DNA from: Mariniphaga sp.
GTDB lineage: Bacteria; Bacteroidota; Bacteroidia; Bacteroidales; Prolixibacteraceae
Direction of reading: 5' to 3'
Assembly (NCBI GenBank): GCA_025355585.1
Contig: JANXZJ010000193.1
Location: forward strand, 62,001-126,000
Length of the DNA: 64,000 nt
Part shown: in pieces, positions 9,577 to 20,600 of the stretch
Layout: the number at the start of each line of letters is the position of its first letter
How positions within the stretch are numbered: position 1 is the first letter of the stretch
Translations under genes and position numbers: made by a program
The notes under the pieces: model-generated
Seen by the model: only the letters and a program-made list of their open reading frames with translations
What the model was told of the DNA's origin: nothing
Databases searched by the model: none

Positions 9577-10097
9577 TCTTAAGGATAAACAGCTTTTTTT
9601 CAAGTAGTTCTGATTTGCTTCCGATAAATCCTTCCGTTATTGTACATTTTCTCTAAGTTATTTCAGCATAACTACAGACAATGGGTGAATACCTCAGGTT
9701 ATTAGTAAAATTCCTCTAGTTATTTGGTAAATATCTGAAGTTACTGACGTAATAACTTCAGACATTGGGTATAGTTCTGAAGTTATTTGGAATGTTACAG
9801 GTAATTAGAAAGATAACTTAGAACATTAAAAGAATATTCCGGGTTTTCCATCAAGCGGCGATTCATTTAACCCGAAGAACGATTCGTGCACTATTAAATC
9901 TCTTTGGAAACAGGTGGATTGTTACACCTCTCAGTGCTGACTTTCGGTCAGGTTCGAACAGTTTCTAACCTACCTAACCAGATAGTTGCTTAAACTTTCA
10001 AATTAGTTTATTTCAAAATCGGAGTCTAAAATGATTCTCCTTTCCAAAACATTTAAGTACTTCCCGTGTTTAAAGAAATATTAAAATTTAACAGCAT
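9577..10097. other. 521-base intergenic region holding a 21-base-period array
   Basis: No convincing gene on either strand. The left 250 bases hold the degenerate 21-base repeat array described separately; the right part (about 9840-10097) shows no repeat or hairpin that I can support and presumably contains the promoter of the gene at 10098. Confidence 0.7.
9636..9824. repeat. Degenerate tandem array with 21-base period (array 1)
   Basis: About ten units. The marker GTTA (or GACA/GTAA variant) falls at 9636, 9657, 9677, 9698, 9719, 9740, 9761, 9782, 9801 and 9821, so spacing is exactly 21 through the best part (9698-9782). A loose consensus unit is TnnCTnnAGTTATTnGGTAAA. Units alternate between AGTTATTTGG-like and CAGACATTGG-like versions. 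Stops occur in the frames read, so it does not look coding. No known element of this form comes to mind; it is not CRISPR, since there are no constant repeats with unique spacers. Confidence 0.7.
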
Positions 10098-10748
10098 ATG
10101 AAGAAGAAAATAGGAATAATTGGCTCAGGAACAGTGGGACAAACACTGGGGACAGGTTTTTTAAAATATGGTTACGAGGTGAAGATCGGAAGTCGTGATC
10201 TGACAAAACTGTCAGCATGGAAATCAACTGCAGGTGAGGGCGCATTGATCGGATCATTTGCCGAAGCTGCGCAATTTGGCGATATTCTTGTGCTGGCCAC
10301 AAAAGGATCAGCTGCTTTAAATGCCTTACAACTGGCAGGAAGGGCAAATCTTTCAGATAAAACAATCATCGATACAACAAACCCCATTGCTGATACTCCT
10401 CCCGAAAACGGTGTGCTTAATTTCTTTACCGAATTGAATGATTCACTGATGGAACGTTTGCAAAATTCATTTCCGGAGGCACATTTTGTCAAAGCATTTA
10501 ACAGCATCGGAGGAAGTCTGATGATTAATCCTGATTTTGGTACCGAAAAACCCACGATGTTTATTTGTGGAAATGATCAAAAAGCGAAGGATGAGGTCGT
10601 CGAAATCTGCGAACTATTTGGATTTGAAACGGAAAACATGGGAACTGTTGAAGCTGCCCGCGCCATCGAGCCGTTATGCATGCTTTGGTGTATTCCTGGA
10701 TTTCGCGAAAACAAATGGAGTCATGCATTCAGGCTGCTAAAGCGGTAA
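10098..10748 (+). CDS. NADPH-dependent F420 reductase-like oxidoreductase
   Basis: 216 residues, one Rossmann domain. GIIGSGTVGQTLG at 5-17 binds the dinucleotide; IGSRD at 31-35 with Arg/Ser suits NADP(H). VKAFNSIGG and EAARAIEPLCMLW fit the F420-dependent NADP reductase (Fno/NpdG-like) family found in many bacteria without F420, where the substrate is unknown. It should be cytoplasmic. It is convergent with the ovothiol gene on its right, with a large hairpin between them. Confidence 0.82.
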   Translation: MKKKIGIIGSGTVGQTLGTGFLKYGYEVKIGSRDLTKLSAWKSTAGEGALIGSFAEAAQFGDILVLATKGSAALNALQLAGRANLSDKTIIDTTNPIADTPPENGVLNFFTELNDSLMERLQNSFPEAHFVKAFNSIGGSLMINPDFGTEKPTMFICGNDQKAKDEVVEICELFGFETENMGTVEAARAIEPLCMLWCIPGFRENKWSHAFRLLKR

Positions 10749-10751
10749 GAC

Positions 10752-10821
10752 AGGCAACTGGCGGTTGGCAGCTTGCAACTGGCTTCTTGCTGCAAGTTGC
10801 AAGCAGCCAGATGCCAGTCGC
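10752..10821. terminator. Long imperfect palindrome between convergent genes
   Basis: TGGCAGCTTGCAAC (10766-10779) pairs with GTTGCAAGCAGCCA (10796-10809) with one mismatch; an inner CTTGCTGCAAG and outer CAACTGGC/GCCAGTCG arms extend it. It may end transcripts from both sides. There is no T-run, so it could instead be a REP-like palindromic repeat copy. Confidence 0.55.
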
Positions 10822-10858
10822 TCCTACATTAAATTTCTGCAATAGTCACATTAACGAA

Positions 10859-12994
10859 TCACTTCTTCTCCCAGACTGTCACTTCGATGTTGTTGAAAGA
10901 GAATTTCCTTTTATTGATTCTCCTGACCAAAGGTACAATGATCGGGCCATCAATAAATGTAAATGTTTCGCTAAGAAGTGAAGCAAGGTCATTTTCTCCC
11001 CAAATCTGTTCACCCGAATCGCGGTGCCCTCCAATCCAGTTTTCACGCTTTGTGCACTCCTCACTCCAGTCGTATCCTGTGGCAACAATAAGTCTTCCGC
11101 CTTTATTGATACGTTTATGAACACCGGTCAGGAAATGTCGCGGATTGTACATCTGATCAAGAATATCGTTGATTAAAACGAGGTCATATCCCACGAATAT
11201 CGATTTCATATTGGAGGCATCCGACTGCATAAATGTGACTTTATTCACCAATTTGTCGAATCCTAAATTATTCATATTCAATTGATGGTAGGAGAGGAGT
11301 TCACCCTCTTCCGGGAAGACATAGTTAAAGCTTCCGCTTTCCTGCAATTGAACCGCTACCCTGATTGTCCGTGCAGTAAAATCAAGTCCTGTGACACTGT
11401 CAAAACCTTTGGCCAGTTCCCAGGTTGTACGCCCCGTACGGCAGCCAAGATCGAGGGCACTCTTTTTTGAATGACCGGCGTACTGTACCGCTATTTCTGC
11501 AATCTGCTGAAAGTAATTTTTATATCCAAGGAAATCGGGGCCATATTGTGCCTCACAGGTACGGATCACTTCAGGATCAGTTTCATAAACATCTGTCCGA
11601 ATCACAACCTCATTGGCCGATTCCACATACCGGAAACCGGCGTGTTGGTAAAAGTGACGCCGGAATGCATAACGTGCATTTCCGGTTGCTTCATTACCTG
11701 TTGAGATCCATGATCCGCCCTTGATCAGGTTATGCTTCGTGTCAAACGTTGGTGTTGAGAAATCGTCATATACGGGATGAATTTTGAATCCTTCAAATCC
11801 ATTGATGGGGGTTTCGGTCCATTGCCACACATTACCGATCAGGTCATAAAACGCATTGAACCCGAATTTGTCAACAGGACACGGACTTTGAAAGTACTCC
11901 ATATTGATATTTCCGGGGGCATCTTTCCAATAAGGCTGGTCGGGAATATTGGCATTTTTGTACAATACATACCATTCATCTTCCGATGGCAGACGTATTG
12001 GCAATCCTGTTACATCTGACTTCCAGTTACAGAAAGCCTTTGCTTCGAGATAATTGATTTCAACAGGCCAGTTCCATGGCATTTGTATTTCATTGAAAAC
12101 AAGACGTAAATGCCAGTAATTTCCTTCCTTCCTCCAAAAAAGAGGATGCATCGCGGCTTTGTACGTTTTCCATTTCCAGCCTTCTTCTGTCCAGAAATTC
12201 TGATTTTCATAACCTCCTGCTTCAACAAACTGTAAATATTCACCGTTGGAACAAAGGTATTTCGAAGCTTTAAAGGGTTGTACATCTGCCTCGTGTTTCC
12301 CATATTCGTTGTCCCAGCCATAGAGCGGGTTGTTGAGTGATTTGCCAATTTTAATTTGCTTGCCTTCAACTGGAATCAATGAATTTTCAGGAGCAGGTGC
12401 TTCTTCAGAACAAATATTCCAGGAGTATATTGGTTTCAGAAATTCCAGTGGAACCTGGCGAATCAATACGGAAGAGGTCTCAATATGAATCCTTTCGTGT
12501 TCGATTGCCATCAAAATAATCCAGAACGGATTATCCCAGCCAATCGGCAGATTTAGTGGTAATGTTCTGATCAGACCATCGATCGTTTGCCTCACTTTAT
12601 TCCGGTATTCACTGGCTTCAACAAATGAAGGCCAGTTATAATGACTTGTATTCAAATCATCCCATGACATCTCGTCGACGCCAATTGCAAACATCGATTC
12701 GAATCGCGGATCAATTCTTTCCGTCAGTATTTTGCTGATGATTAATTTGTTGATATAGAATGTTGCCGTGTGTCCGTAATAAAAAATCAGCGGATGACGC
12801 AATGGATCGGCTTTACGAAACATGGCTGACTGGTCGGCAAAAGCTTCAAATAGCTGTTCGTCAAGATCAAAAGTCTTATGGAAATAACGGAGAATCTCTT
12901 CCCTTTTTTCTTCCTGTTTGCCCTCATTTAACAGGGGTGTTTTGGTTAAAAAGAGCGGATTGACATTCATAGTAATAGGATTAAATTTAAACAT
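10859..12994 (-). CDS. ovoA: 5-histidylcysteine sulfoxide synthase / 4-mercaptohistidine N1-methyltransferase (OvoA)
   Basis: 711 residues. OvoA makes ovothiol A: a non-haem iron domain joins cysteine to the C5 of histidine as a sulfoxide, and a fused SAM domain later N-methylates the imidazole. Seen here: DinB-like N-terminal part with the iron triad HERIHIE (H166, H170, E172, the HX3HXE motif), an FGE-sulfatase domain at about 200-450 with WQWTETP and the G-G-S-W stretch, then a methyltransferase with ALDLGCRTGR at about 512. Order and length match full-length OvoA. A second start at 12970 (MNVNPLF) is equally plausible. A promoter box lies about 35 bases upstream. The C-S lyase that finishes ovothiol synthesis is not adjacent. 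Confidence 0.92.
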   Translation of the reverse strand: MFKFNPITMNVNPLFLTKTPLLNEGKQEEKREEILRYFHKTFDLDEQLFEAFADQSAMFRKADPLRHPLIFYYGHTATFYINKLIISKILTERIDPRFESMFAIGVDEMSWDDLNTSHYNWPSFVEASEYRNKVRQTIDGLIRTLPLNLPIGWDNPFWIILMAIEHERIHIETSSVLIRQVPLEFLKPIYSWNICSEEAPAPENSLIPVEGKQIKIGKSLNNPLYGWDNEYGKHEADVQPFKASKYLCSNGEYLQFVEAGGYENQNFWTEEGWKWKTYKAAMHPLFWRKEGNYWHLRLVFNEIQMPWNWPVEINYLEAKAFCNWKSDVTGLPIRLPSEDEWYVLYKNANIPDQPYWKDAPGNINMEYFQSPCPVDKFGFNAFYDLIGNVWQWTETPINGFEGFKIHPVYDDFSTPTFDTKHNLIKGGSWISTGNEATGNARYAFRRHFYQHAGFRYVESANEVVIRTDVYETDPEVIRTCEAQYGPDFLGYKNYFQQIAEIAVQYAGHSKKSALDLGCRTGRTTWELAKGFDSVTGLDFTARTIRVAVQLQESGSFNYVFPEEGELLSYHQLNMNNLGFDKLVNKVTFMQSDASNMKSIFVGYDLVLINDILDQMYNPRHFLTGVHKRINKGGRLIVATGYDWSEECTKRENWIGGHRDSGEQIWGENDLASLLSETFTFIDGPIIVPLVRRINKRKFSFNNIEVTVWEKK

Positions 12995-13343
12995 CCGGTG
13001 ATGTCATAAATGCTGAATGATTTATCTTTCAAAGATAAGGATTGGTTTTTAATGACATCTATATTTTACAGATTGAAATGCTAATATTAACTTTAAAAGC
13101 AGAACCATCTGACATGAAAATAAAAACAGGTGGATGATGCTTTTGTTCAATTAGTATATTGTGAGGAAAACAAATAAATTAATTGAAAATCCGTTGTCGA
13201 AACCTAAAGAATTAAGTTAATTTGCGCGACAGTAAGAAGGTTGGGATCCGGCAATAAAACGGGGCTATAAACTTCACTGATATAATTTATTATTACTTGA
13301 CCTACGGGCTAATTTTTAATATAAATCTGAACAGATAATTTTT
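12995..13343. other. Divergent intergenic region, 349 bases
   Basis: Lies between the divergent ovoA and GH43 genes. It contains the palindrome with an ovoA promoter box listed separately. For the GH43 side I see only an AT-rich stretch before 13344 and no clear -7 box. No small gene is supported. Confidence 0.6.
13022..13038 (-). promoter_or_regulatory. 17-base perfect palindrome containing the ovoA -7 box
   Basis: TTATCTTTCAAAGATAA is a perfect palindrome around C13030. Its minus-strand half supplies TATCTTTG, a perfect TAnnTTTG box at 13037-13030, so an ovoA transcript would start near 13023. The symmetry could be chance, or an operator overlapping the promoter. Confidence 0.5.
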
Positions 13344-14417
13344 ATGCGAAAACTTGCATCTCTTTTACTTCTTCTGGCATTATTTCTTAATGTTTATTGT
13401 CAAATAAGTAAAAATCCGGTTAAAGGAAAAAGTTCCGGAAATCCGCTGTTTCCTGGTTGGTATGCCGATCCTGAAGGAATTATATTTGGCAATGAATACT
13501 GGATTTATCCCACTTTTTCAGACGATTACGGGAAACCAGACCGGTCGGAGAAGTTTTCAGAAGAGCAGATGAAGGCTCAAAAGAATACAATCAATCCACA
13601 GTATCTAAAACAAACCTTTTTTAATGCATTCTCTTCAAAGGATTTAATTCACTGGGATAAACACCCGCATGTGCTCGATATCAAAGACGTTAAATGGGCA
13701 TCCTATTCGCTTTGGGCACCTTCGATTATCAATGCCAACAATAAATATTACCTTTTCTTTTCTGCCAATGATATCCAAAGTGACCGCGAATTAGGAGGAA
13801 TTGGTGTAGCCGTGAGTGATCACCCGCAAGGACCATTTGTTGATGCACTGGGAAAACCTTTGATTGGCAAATTTTACAATGGCGCCCAGCCAATCGACCA
13901 GTTTATCTTTCGTGATTCGGATGGTGATTTCTACCTTTATTATGGAGGATGGAAACATTGTAATGTTGTTCGTTTAAGCAAAGATCTGCTTTCTGTAGTG
14001 CCGTTTGCTGATGGCGAAACTTATAAAGAGATCACTCCTCAAAACTATGTGGAAGGGCCATTTGTGTTTAAGCGCAATAACAAATATTACCTGATGTGGT
14101 CGGAAGGTGGCTGGACTGGTCCAGATTACAGCGTTGCCTATGCCATGGGTGATACACCTACGGGTCCGTTTAAGCGTATCGACAAGATTCTGAAACAAGA
14201 CCCTAAAATAGCTACAGGAGCCGGACATCATTCTGTTATTCAGATACCAGGAACCGATGAGTATTATATCGTTTATCATCGGCGTCCGTTAAATACGACG
14301 AATGGCAATCACCGCGAGACGTGTATGGACAGGATGTATTTCCACAAAGACGGTTTAATTCAACCCGTAAAAATGACTTTTGAAGGAGTTCCACAAAGGA
14401 CTATAAAAAATAAATGA
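13344..14417 (+). CDS. Glycoside hydrolase family 43 protein, exported
   Basis: 357 residues with a signal peptide ending at VYCQ (about residue 20). A five-bladed propeller of the GH43 type: base Asp42 in YADPEG, pKa-modulating Asp185 in QPIDQFIFRD and acid Glu237 in YVEGPFV. Family members are arabinofuranosidases, xylosidases and related exo-enzymes acting on plant polysaccharide side chains. No SusCD pair or other sugar hydrolase is adjacent, so substrate cannot be read from context. A weak inverted repeat (CTTGCC/GGCAAG, about 14418-14444) follows the stop. Confidence 0.88.
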   Translation: MRKLASLLLLLALFLNVYCQISKNPVKGKSSGNPLFPGWYADPEGIIFGNEYWIYPTFSDDYGKPDRSEKFSEEQMKAQKNTINPQYLKQTFFNAFSSKDLIHWDKHPHVLDIKDVKWASYSLWAPSIINANNKYYLFFSANDIQSDRELGGIGVAVSDHPQGPFVDALGKPLIGKFYNGAQPIDQFIFRDSDGDFYLYYGGWKHCNVVRLSKDLLSVVPFADGETYKEITPQNYVEGPFVFKRNNKYYLMWSEGGWTGPDYSVAYAMGDTPTGPFKRIDKILKQDPKIATGAGHHSVIQIPGTDEYYIVYHRRPLNTTNGNHRETCMDRMYFHKDGLIQPVKMTFEGVPQRTIKNK

Positions 14418-14637
14418 GCTTGCCAAAAGATATATTTTCGGCAAGGAATAACTAAATTTTACTACTATCTTTTTTAATGTTTTTTATCTAACTTGTGCGC
14501 CTTAAACAATAACACGATATATGTCCAGAATGCCAACCCATTCCCAAGATACGCTTTGTATAGACTTTCCTACCTTATCTCCCAATCTAAATATAACAAT
14601 AAATGCGAAACTGTTAATTTATAATTAGGGATTTATT

Positions 14638-17600
14638 ATGAATAAGGTATTTTCTATCTTTAAGATTCTAAAATTGAAAAAGTTATTTGTTGTTGGTTTA
14701 ATATTCTTTCTTGTGGTTGGGGTTGGTCTTCTGAAAGGTGCAAACAGGTATTCCGTTGCAAACGGAAATTGGAATTTAACTTCCACTTGGGCAGCAACTT
14801 CAGGAGGACCAGCAGGAGCAGGCATACCGGTAGCCGGAGATGTTGTTTATATTGAAGGGACTCGAACTGTCACTATTACAGCAAATGCTGCCTGTACAAA
14901 TTTAAGTATTGCCGGTGGCTCAACGCTTGGTATTGGCGGATTTAATTTAGCCGTTTCAGGCACGACTACGATTACCGGAACACTGAATTTTACATCTTTA
15001 ACTGGAACAAAGATGTTTACAGGTTTGGTTACTGTTAATTTGGGAGGAACCTGGAACAATTCAATTAATGCACCCATTACCCTTCTGGGAGGAATTACCA
15101 ATAATGGGACTTTTACTGCCGGCACAGGACTATATACTTTTAATACAAACAATCAGGCATCAACAGGTACTTTGTCGATTCCAAATGTAACTGTTACAGG
15201 TATTGTCCTTAATAATAATGGGACATTAACAGTTGGAACTGCACTTTCCGGAAATGGTGGATTAACCAACGGAACAACAGGTTCACTTATTCTTGGCGGA
15301 ACTTCCGGTATAACAACATTAACTGCAACTGCGGCTGGCAATACCGTGAACTATTCGGGTGCTGCCCAGACTATAAAGGCAATAGCTACTTACCATCATC
15401 TTACGTTTTCAGGTAGCGGGGTAAAAACGCTTGGTGCCGCAACAACTGCAATCAACGGAAATTTTACGACGGCTGGGACTGCCTCAGTCACCGGAGTTGT
15501 AGGTTTAACAATAGGCGGAGATGTTACTCTAGGTACAGGAACTACTTTTTCAGGTGGAAATTTCACACACCGGATTGCCGGAAACTGGATCAACAATGGT
15601 GGTGTTTTTACCCCTGGAACCGGAACAATAACAATGACAGGAGCTGCTAAAACCATCGGGGGAACAGCACCAACAATATTTAATAACCTGACGATAAGTA
15701 ATGCCGGTGGATTACAATTGGGAAACAACCAGACAGTAAACGGCACATTGACTTTGACGAATGGAAGGTTGACACTTGGAGCCAATAACCTTACTATGGG
15801 AATCACTTCACCCGCAGTTGCAGGAACACTGAGTGCTGCTAATATGATTGTTACAGATGGTGTTGGAGAACTACGAAAAAATTTATCTGGAAACGGTTCC
15901 TATGTATTTCCTGTCGGAGAGGTAATAGGTACTGCTGAATATTCACCTGTTACAGTAAATTTTACTTCCGGAACATATATTGCAGGTGCTTATGCAGGTG
16001 CAAGGGTTATCAATGCCAAACATCCTAATAATGCAAGTATTTCGAATTACCTGAACAGGTATTGGATAGTAAACCAAACTGGGATTACTGCATTTTCAGC
16101 AACAGTTACCGGCACATTTCCTGCAGCTGATATTGTCGGGAATGTGGCAAATATGATCACAGGAAAGTGGAGCGGAACGATGCCGTGGCAAGCGTATGGA
16201 GCAGTAACCGGAAGCACTATAACATCCAACGGGTTAACGAGCTTTGGCGAATTCACTGCAATAGAGGGTCCAACCGTTACCGTTGTACCAACACCCTTAA
16301 CCGGATTTAATTACAGTGTTGGAAGTGGACCATCGGCGCAGCAATCATTCACAGTAAGCGGCTCCGGCCTCGGGACAAATATCGTAGTAACACCTTCTGC
16401 AAACTTTGAAGTTTCATTGACCTCGGGTGTTTCGTTTGTTGCAACAAATCCAATTTCATTGGCACCTGTCAGTGGAACAGTTACTCCAACCACTGTCTAT
16501 GTTCGTTTAAAAGCAGGTTTGGCAAGTGGCGCATACACAGCTGAAAATGTGGCTTCGTCAACAACCGGGACCACAACACAGAATGTTGCGTGCAGCGGAA
16601 ATGTAAATACAGCCATCGAAATATGGAAAGGAGGCACCATGCAATCCGGCTTTTTAACATTGAAAGGAGCTTTTGATGCGATAAATGCCGGAACCTACAC
16701 GGGTGCACTTGAAATCAGGGTAAATGGAAGTACATTCGAAACAGCATCGGCTGTGCTAAACCAAAGCGGAGGTACCTCAAACTATAGTTCAATAAGTATT
16801 TATCCCACAACAACAGGTATTTCTGTTACCGGAAATTTGGCGGCACCTCTGATCGATTTAAATGGTGCGGATAATGTGACAATCGATGGAAGTTTGAATG
16901 CATTAGGTTCTGCAAAATCCCTGACCATTACAAATTCAAGTACTTCAGCTATTGCAGGAACTTCCACGATCCGGTTTATCAACTCGGCAGAAAATAACGC
17001 TGTAAAAAATTGTACGATTAAAGGTTCGGAAACAAATGCAGCGGGTGGAGTCATCTTCTTTTCAACAGCCACTGCGGGTAACGGAAACGACGGAAACACA
17101 ATTGACAATAACGATATTAGCAGTAACGCCAACATCAGACCGATAAATGCGGTTTTTTCAGCTGGATCCGCATTGCATGAGAACAGCGGAATTTCAATTC
17201 TTAACAACAATATTTTTGATTTTTGGAATTTAGGTGCCAATTCGTCTGCGATTCAACTTGCGGCTTCTTCAACCGACTTTACAATTTCAAAGAATAGTTT
17301 TTACGAAACAACTTCGTTTCAACCAACCGGAACGGCTGCTTATCAAATGATCCTGATCAATAATCCTTCAGGGAATAATTTTGCCATCTCCGATAATTAT
17401 TTTGGAGGTCAGGCACAACTCTGCGGAGGACCTGCTTTATCGGTTGGAATTGCAACTGTTCAGTTACTTACGCTTGATGTGATACAACTGAATGCAGGGA
17501 CAACAACCGCAACGTCTGTTCAGGGAAATATCATCAGCAACATTAACTTCCGTAGTTCAAATGTTGCGCCTTTAAGAGCTATCAACGCGGTTGCCGGGGC

Positions 17601-20600
17601 ACTCAATATAGGAACAGTCACAGGTAATACAATTGGTTCTGACACAGGAAATGGTAACGTCACAGTTACAAGCACCGTTGCAAACAGCAATGCATATGGA
17701 ATCTATATTGCAAGTTCAAATACAGTGGATTGCCAAAACAATACCATCGGATCAATTACAACTGCAAATGCGAATACCAACGCAACAAATTTATATGGTA
17801 TTTACAAAACAGCCACTGCGGGCACAACAACCATTTCAAAGAATATTGTCGGGAGTGCAACTGTGGCTAACAGTTTAAATGCAAGCTCTCAAGCCACTGC
17901 GGGCTCACAATTGCTATATGGTATTTATTCGGCAGGCACCGGGAATACAACGATATCCGGAAATACAATTGCCAATATCACCAACAGTACAACTGAAACT
18001 GGTTTTGCTTCGGCAGTACGGGGAATTCTAACAGTTGCGGGATCAAATGACATCAACAATAATGAGGTACATCATTTAAAATCAGGAGGAGCTGCCGGTG
18101 GTGCCAACTATGCCAATACTTCACTGATTGGTATCTCTCAACTTGGTGCTGTGATTGGAACTACCCAAAACATTACCGGGAATGCTGTATATAATTTGAC
18201 AAATACTTCAATTGTAAAGATGGAAATGTACGGGATTTATTATTCGGGTCCCGCGACGGGAACCAATGCAATCTCCCGAAACTTCGTACACTCCTTTTTT
18301 ATCAGTTCAACAGATCAGGCTTATCTTCATGGTATTTCTCTTTACGGAGGTGCTTTCATTGCTTCAAATAATATTGTTTTCATGGGAGATACGATCACCA
18401 CCGGATGTTTCATGTGGGCGATGTGGACGAACAGCAACAACGCAATTCAGATTTATCACAATACCTTGTACCTGGCAGGAATCGCTGCAACTGGCTCATC
18501 GAATACTTACGCTTTCCGATCTTTAAATGCTGGACCAACATCGGCAGTAATAAAGAACAATATTTTATGGAATGGCCGGACCAACAGTAATAATGTCATT
18601 TCGCACTTTGCCATTTATCTTCAAAGTGCAGCCAATACTTCAGTTGATTACAATGATTATAAATTTGCACAACAATTTGGTTTGGTTGGTGCAGCATCCT
18701 ATGCGACTTTGTCAGCGTGGAAGGCAGGGACCGGCTTCGATGCCAATAGTCTGGAAACCGATCCGCAGCTTGTAAATCTGGGAGGTATACTTCCAATAGA
18801 TTATCAGACCAAGGTTGGATTGCCGGGTGCTACCGGAACAGGCATTGCAACCGATTACAATGAAATAGACAGGAGTACTACTGCACCTACAATGGGAGCA
18901 TGGGAATATTTTTCAAGTCCAGTTGAGGTTTGGAATGGCACCACCTTCAGGGCAAATTATATTACCTTAAAAGATGCCTTCGATAAAATCAATGATGGAA
19001 CATGGAAGGGCGATTTGATTATAAAATTCAAGGGTAATACCATCGAAAACGCCTCCGCAGTATTGAATGCCAGCGGTACAGGACCTTGCAGTTATACAAA
19101 TATTCTTATTTATCCGGCCCGGCTTGGCGTTACTGTTACAGGTTCCCTGGCAGCACCTTTGGTTGATTTGAATGGCAGTGACAATGTTACTTTTGACGGA
19201 CGAAAAGACGGGGCAGGAACCACTTCATCAATCACTTTTTCTAACACAAGCGCCTCAGGAACTCCTGGAACATCCACCTTTCGATTTATCAACGATGCTA
19301 CCAATAATACTTTGAAGTATTGTACGATAAAAGGTTCTTCAACGGATGCAAACGGGGGAATTATATTTATTGGTTCTACGACAGGTTCAACCGGAAACGA
19401 CGGAAATACAATCGATAATAATTCGATCACAAATTCAACCGATGTGAACAGACCTGTCAATGCGATCAGTTCATCCGGAACATCTGCCAAAGAGAATAGC
19501 GGGAATGTATTCAGTAATAATAGAATTTTCAATTTTCTGAACAAAGGATTGGCGTCCAACGGGCTTAACCTGGGGAGCAATACTACAGGCGAAACTATAA
19601 AAGGAAATAGTTTCTACGAAACAACTTCATTTGTTCCGACAGCCGGTGTCACTTATAATGTCATTAATATTAACAATACTGCCGGTGTAAACTATTCAGT
19701 AACCGGAAATTTTATTGGAGGATCATCACCTTTATGTGGTGGCACTCCATGGACGAAGACGAATGCTTCGGATAATACTTTCACTGCTATTAATTTGAAT
19801 GCCGGAACCGCAGCAGTGAGCAGTGTTCAAAACAATACCATTAAAAATATGGTTTGGGGTAATTCGGGAGCGGCTTCATGGACCGGGATAAATGTTTTGG
19901 CAGGTTCAGTGAACCTAGGCACAAGCGCCGGGAATACAATTGGTGCTACATCCGCTACAGGGTCAATTATCCTAACGGGTGGAGCAACTGGCACCACCGT
20001 TTATGGAATAAATATTTCCAGTCCGGGAACAGTCGATTGTCAAAACAACATTATCGGATCCATTACTGCATCGAATGCTGTTGCCAATGCCACAAATATT
20101 TATGCGATCAATAAAACGGTCACAGCAGGAACTACTACAATCAGCAACAATACAATTGGAAGTGCTGTAACGGCCAATAGTATAAATGCGAGCTCTGCAA
20201 GTACTGGTAATGCCCAACGCGTTTACGGAATTTACAACGCGGGTTCCGGTACGATCGTAATAAGCGGCAATACAATTGCCAATTTAACCAATGCGACAAC
20301 CAATACTACCGCTGGAACGGCAGGTCAGATCAATGGTATTGTATCAACTGGCGGAACGAATACAATTACGAACAATACCATTCGCAATTTGGCCATCGCA
20401 AATGCCAATTCTGCTTCAACCGAGAATGGATCAGTCCTGGGAATCTCCCTTACCGGAACAACGGGTGCAAGAATCATCACCGGAAATACAATCTATAATT
20501 TATCAAATACCTATGCCACGTTCGCCGGAAGAGTCGTTGGTATTTACTACAATGGAAACACCACGGGAACCAATGAAGTTTCCAAAAACTTTATTCATAG

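Noticed and set aside
10676-10981. Short frame spanning the hairpin between the F420-like and ovoA genes
   Set aside because: It overlaps both flanking genes in other frames and its sequence is only the translation of the palindrome.
14418-14444. Terminator after the GH43 gene
   Set aside because: Only six paired bases at the ends (CTTGCC/GGCAAG) with a weak AT inner stem and no T-run, so it is not listed as a terminator.
14847-20217. Several long open frames on the minus strand within the giant surface gene
   Set aside because: They lie antisense to a gene with a clear signal peptide, repeats and sorting tail; their Pro/Val-rich products reflect the Gly/Thr/Asn codon use of the sense strand, and they lack starts with context or family motifs.
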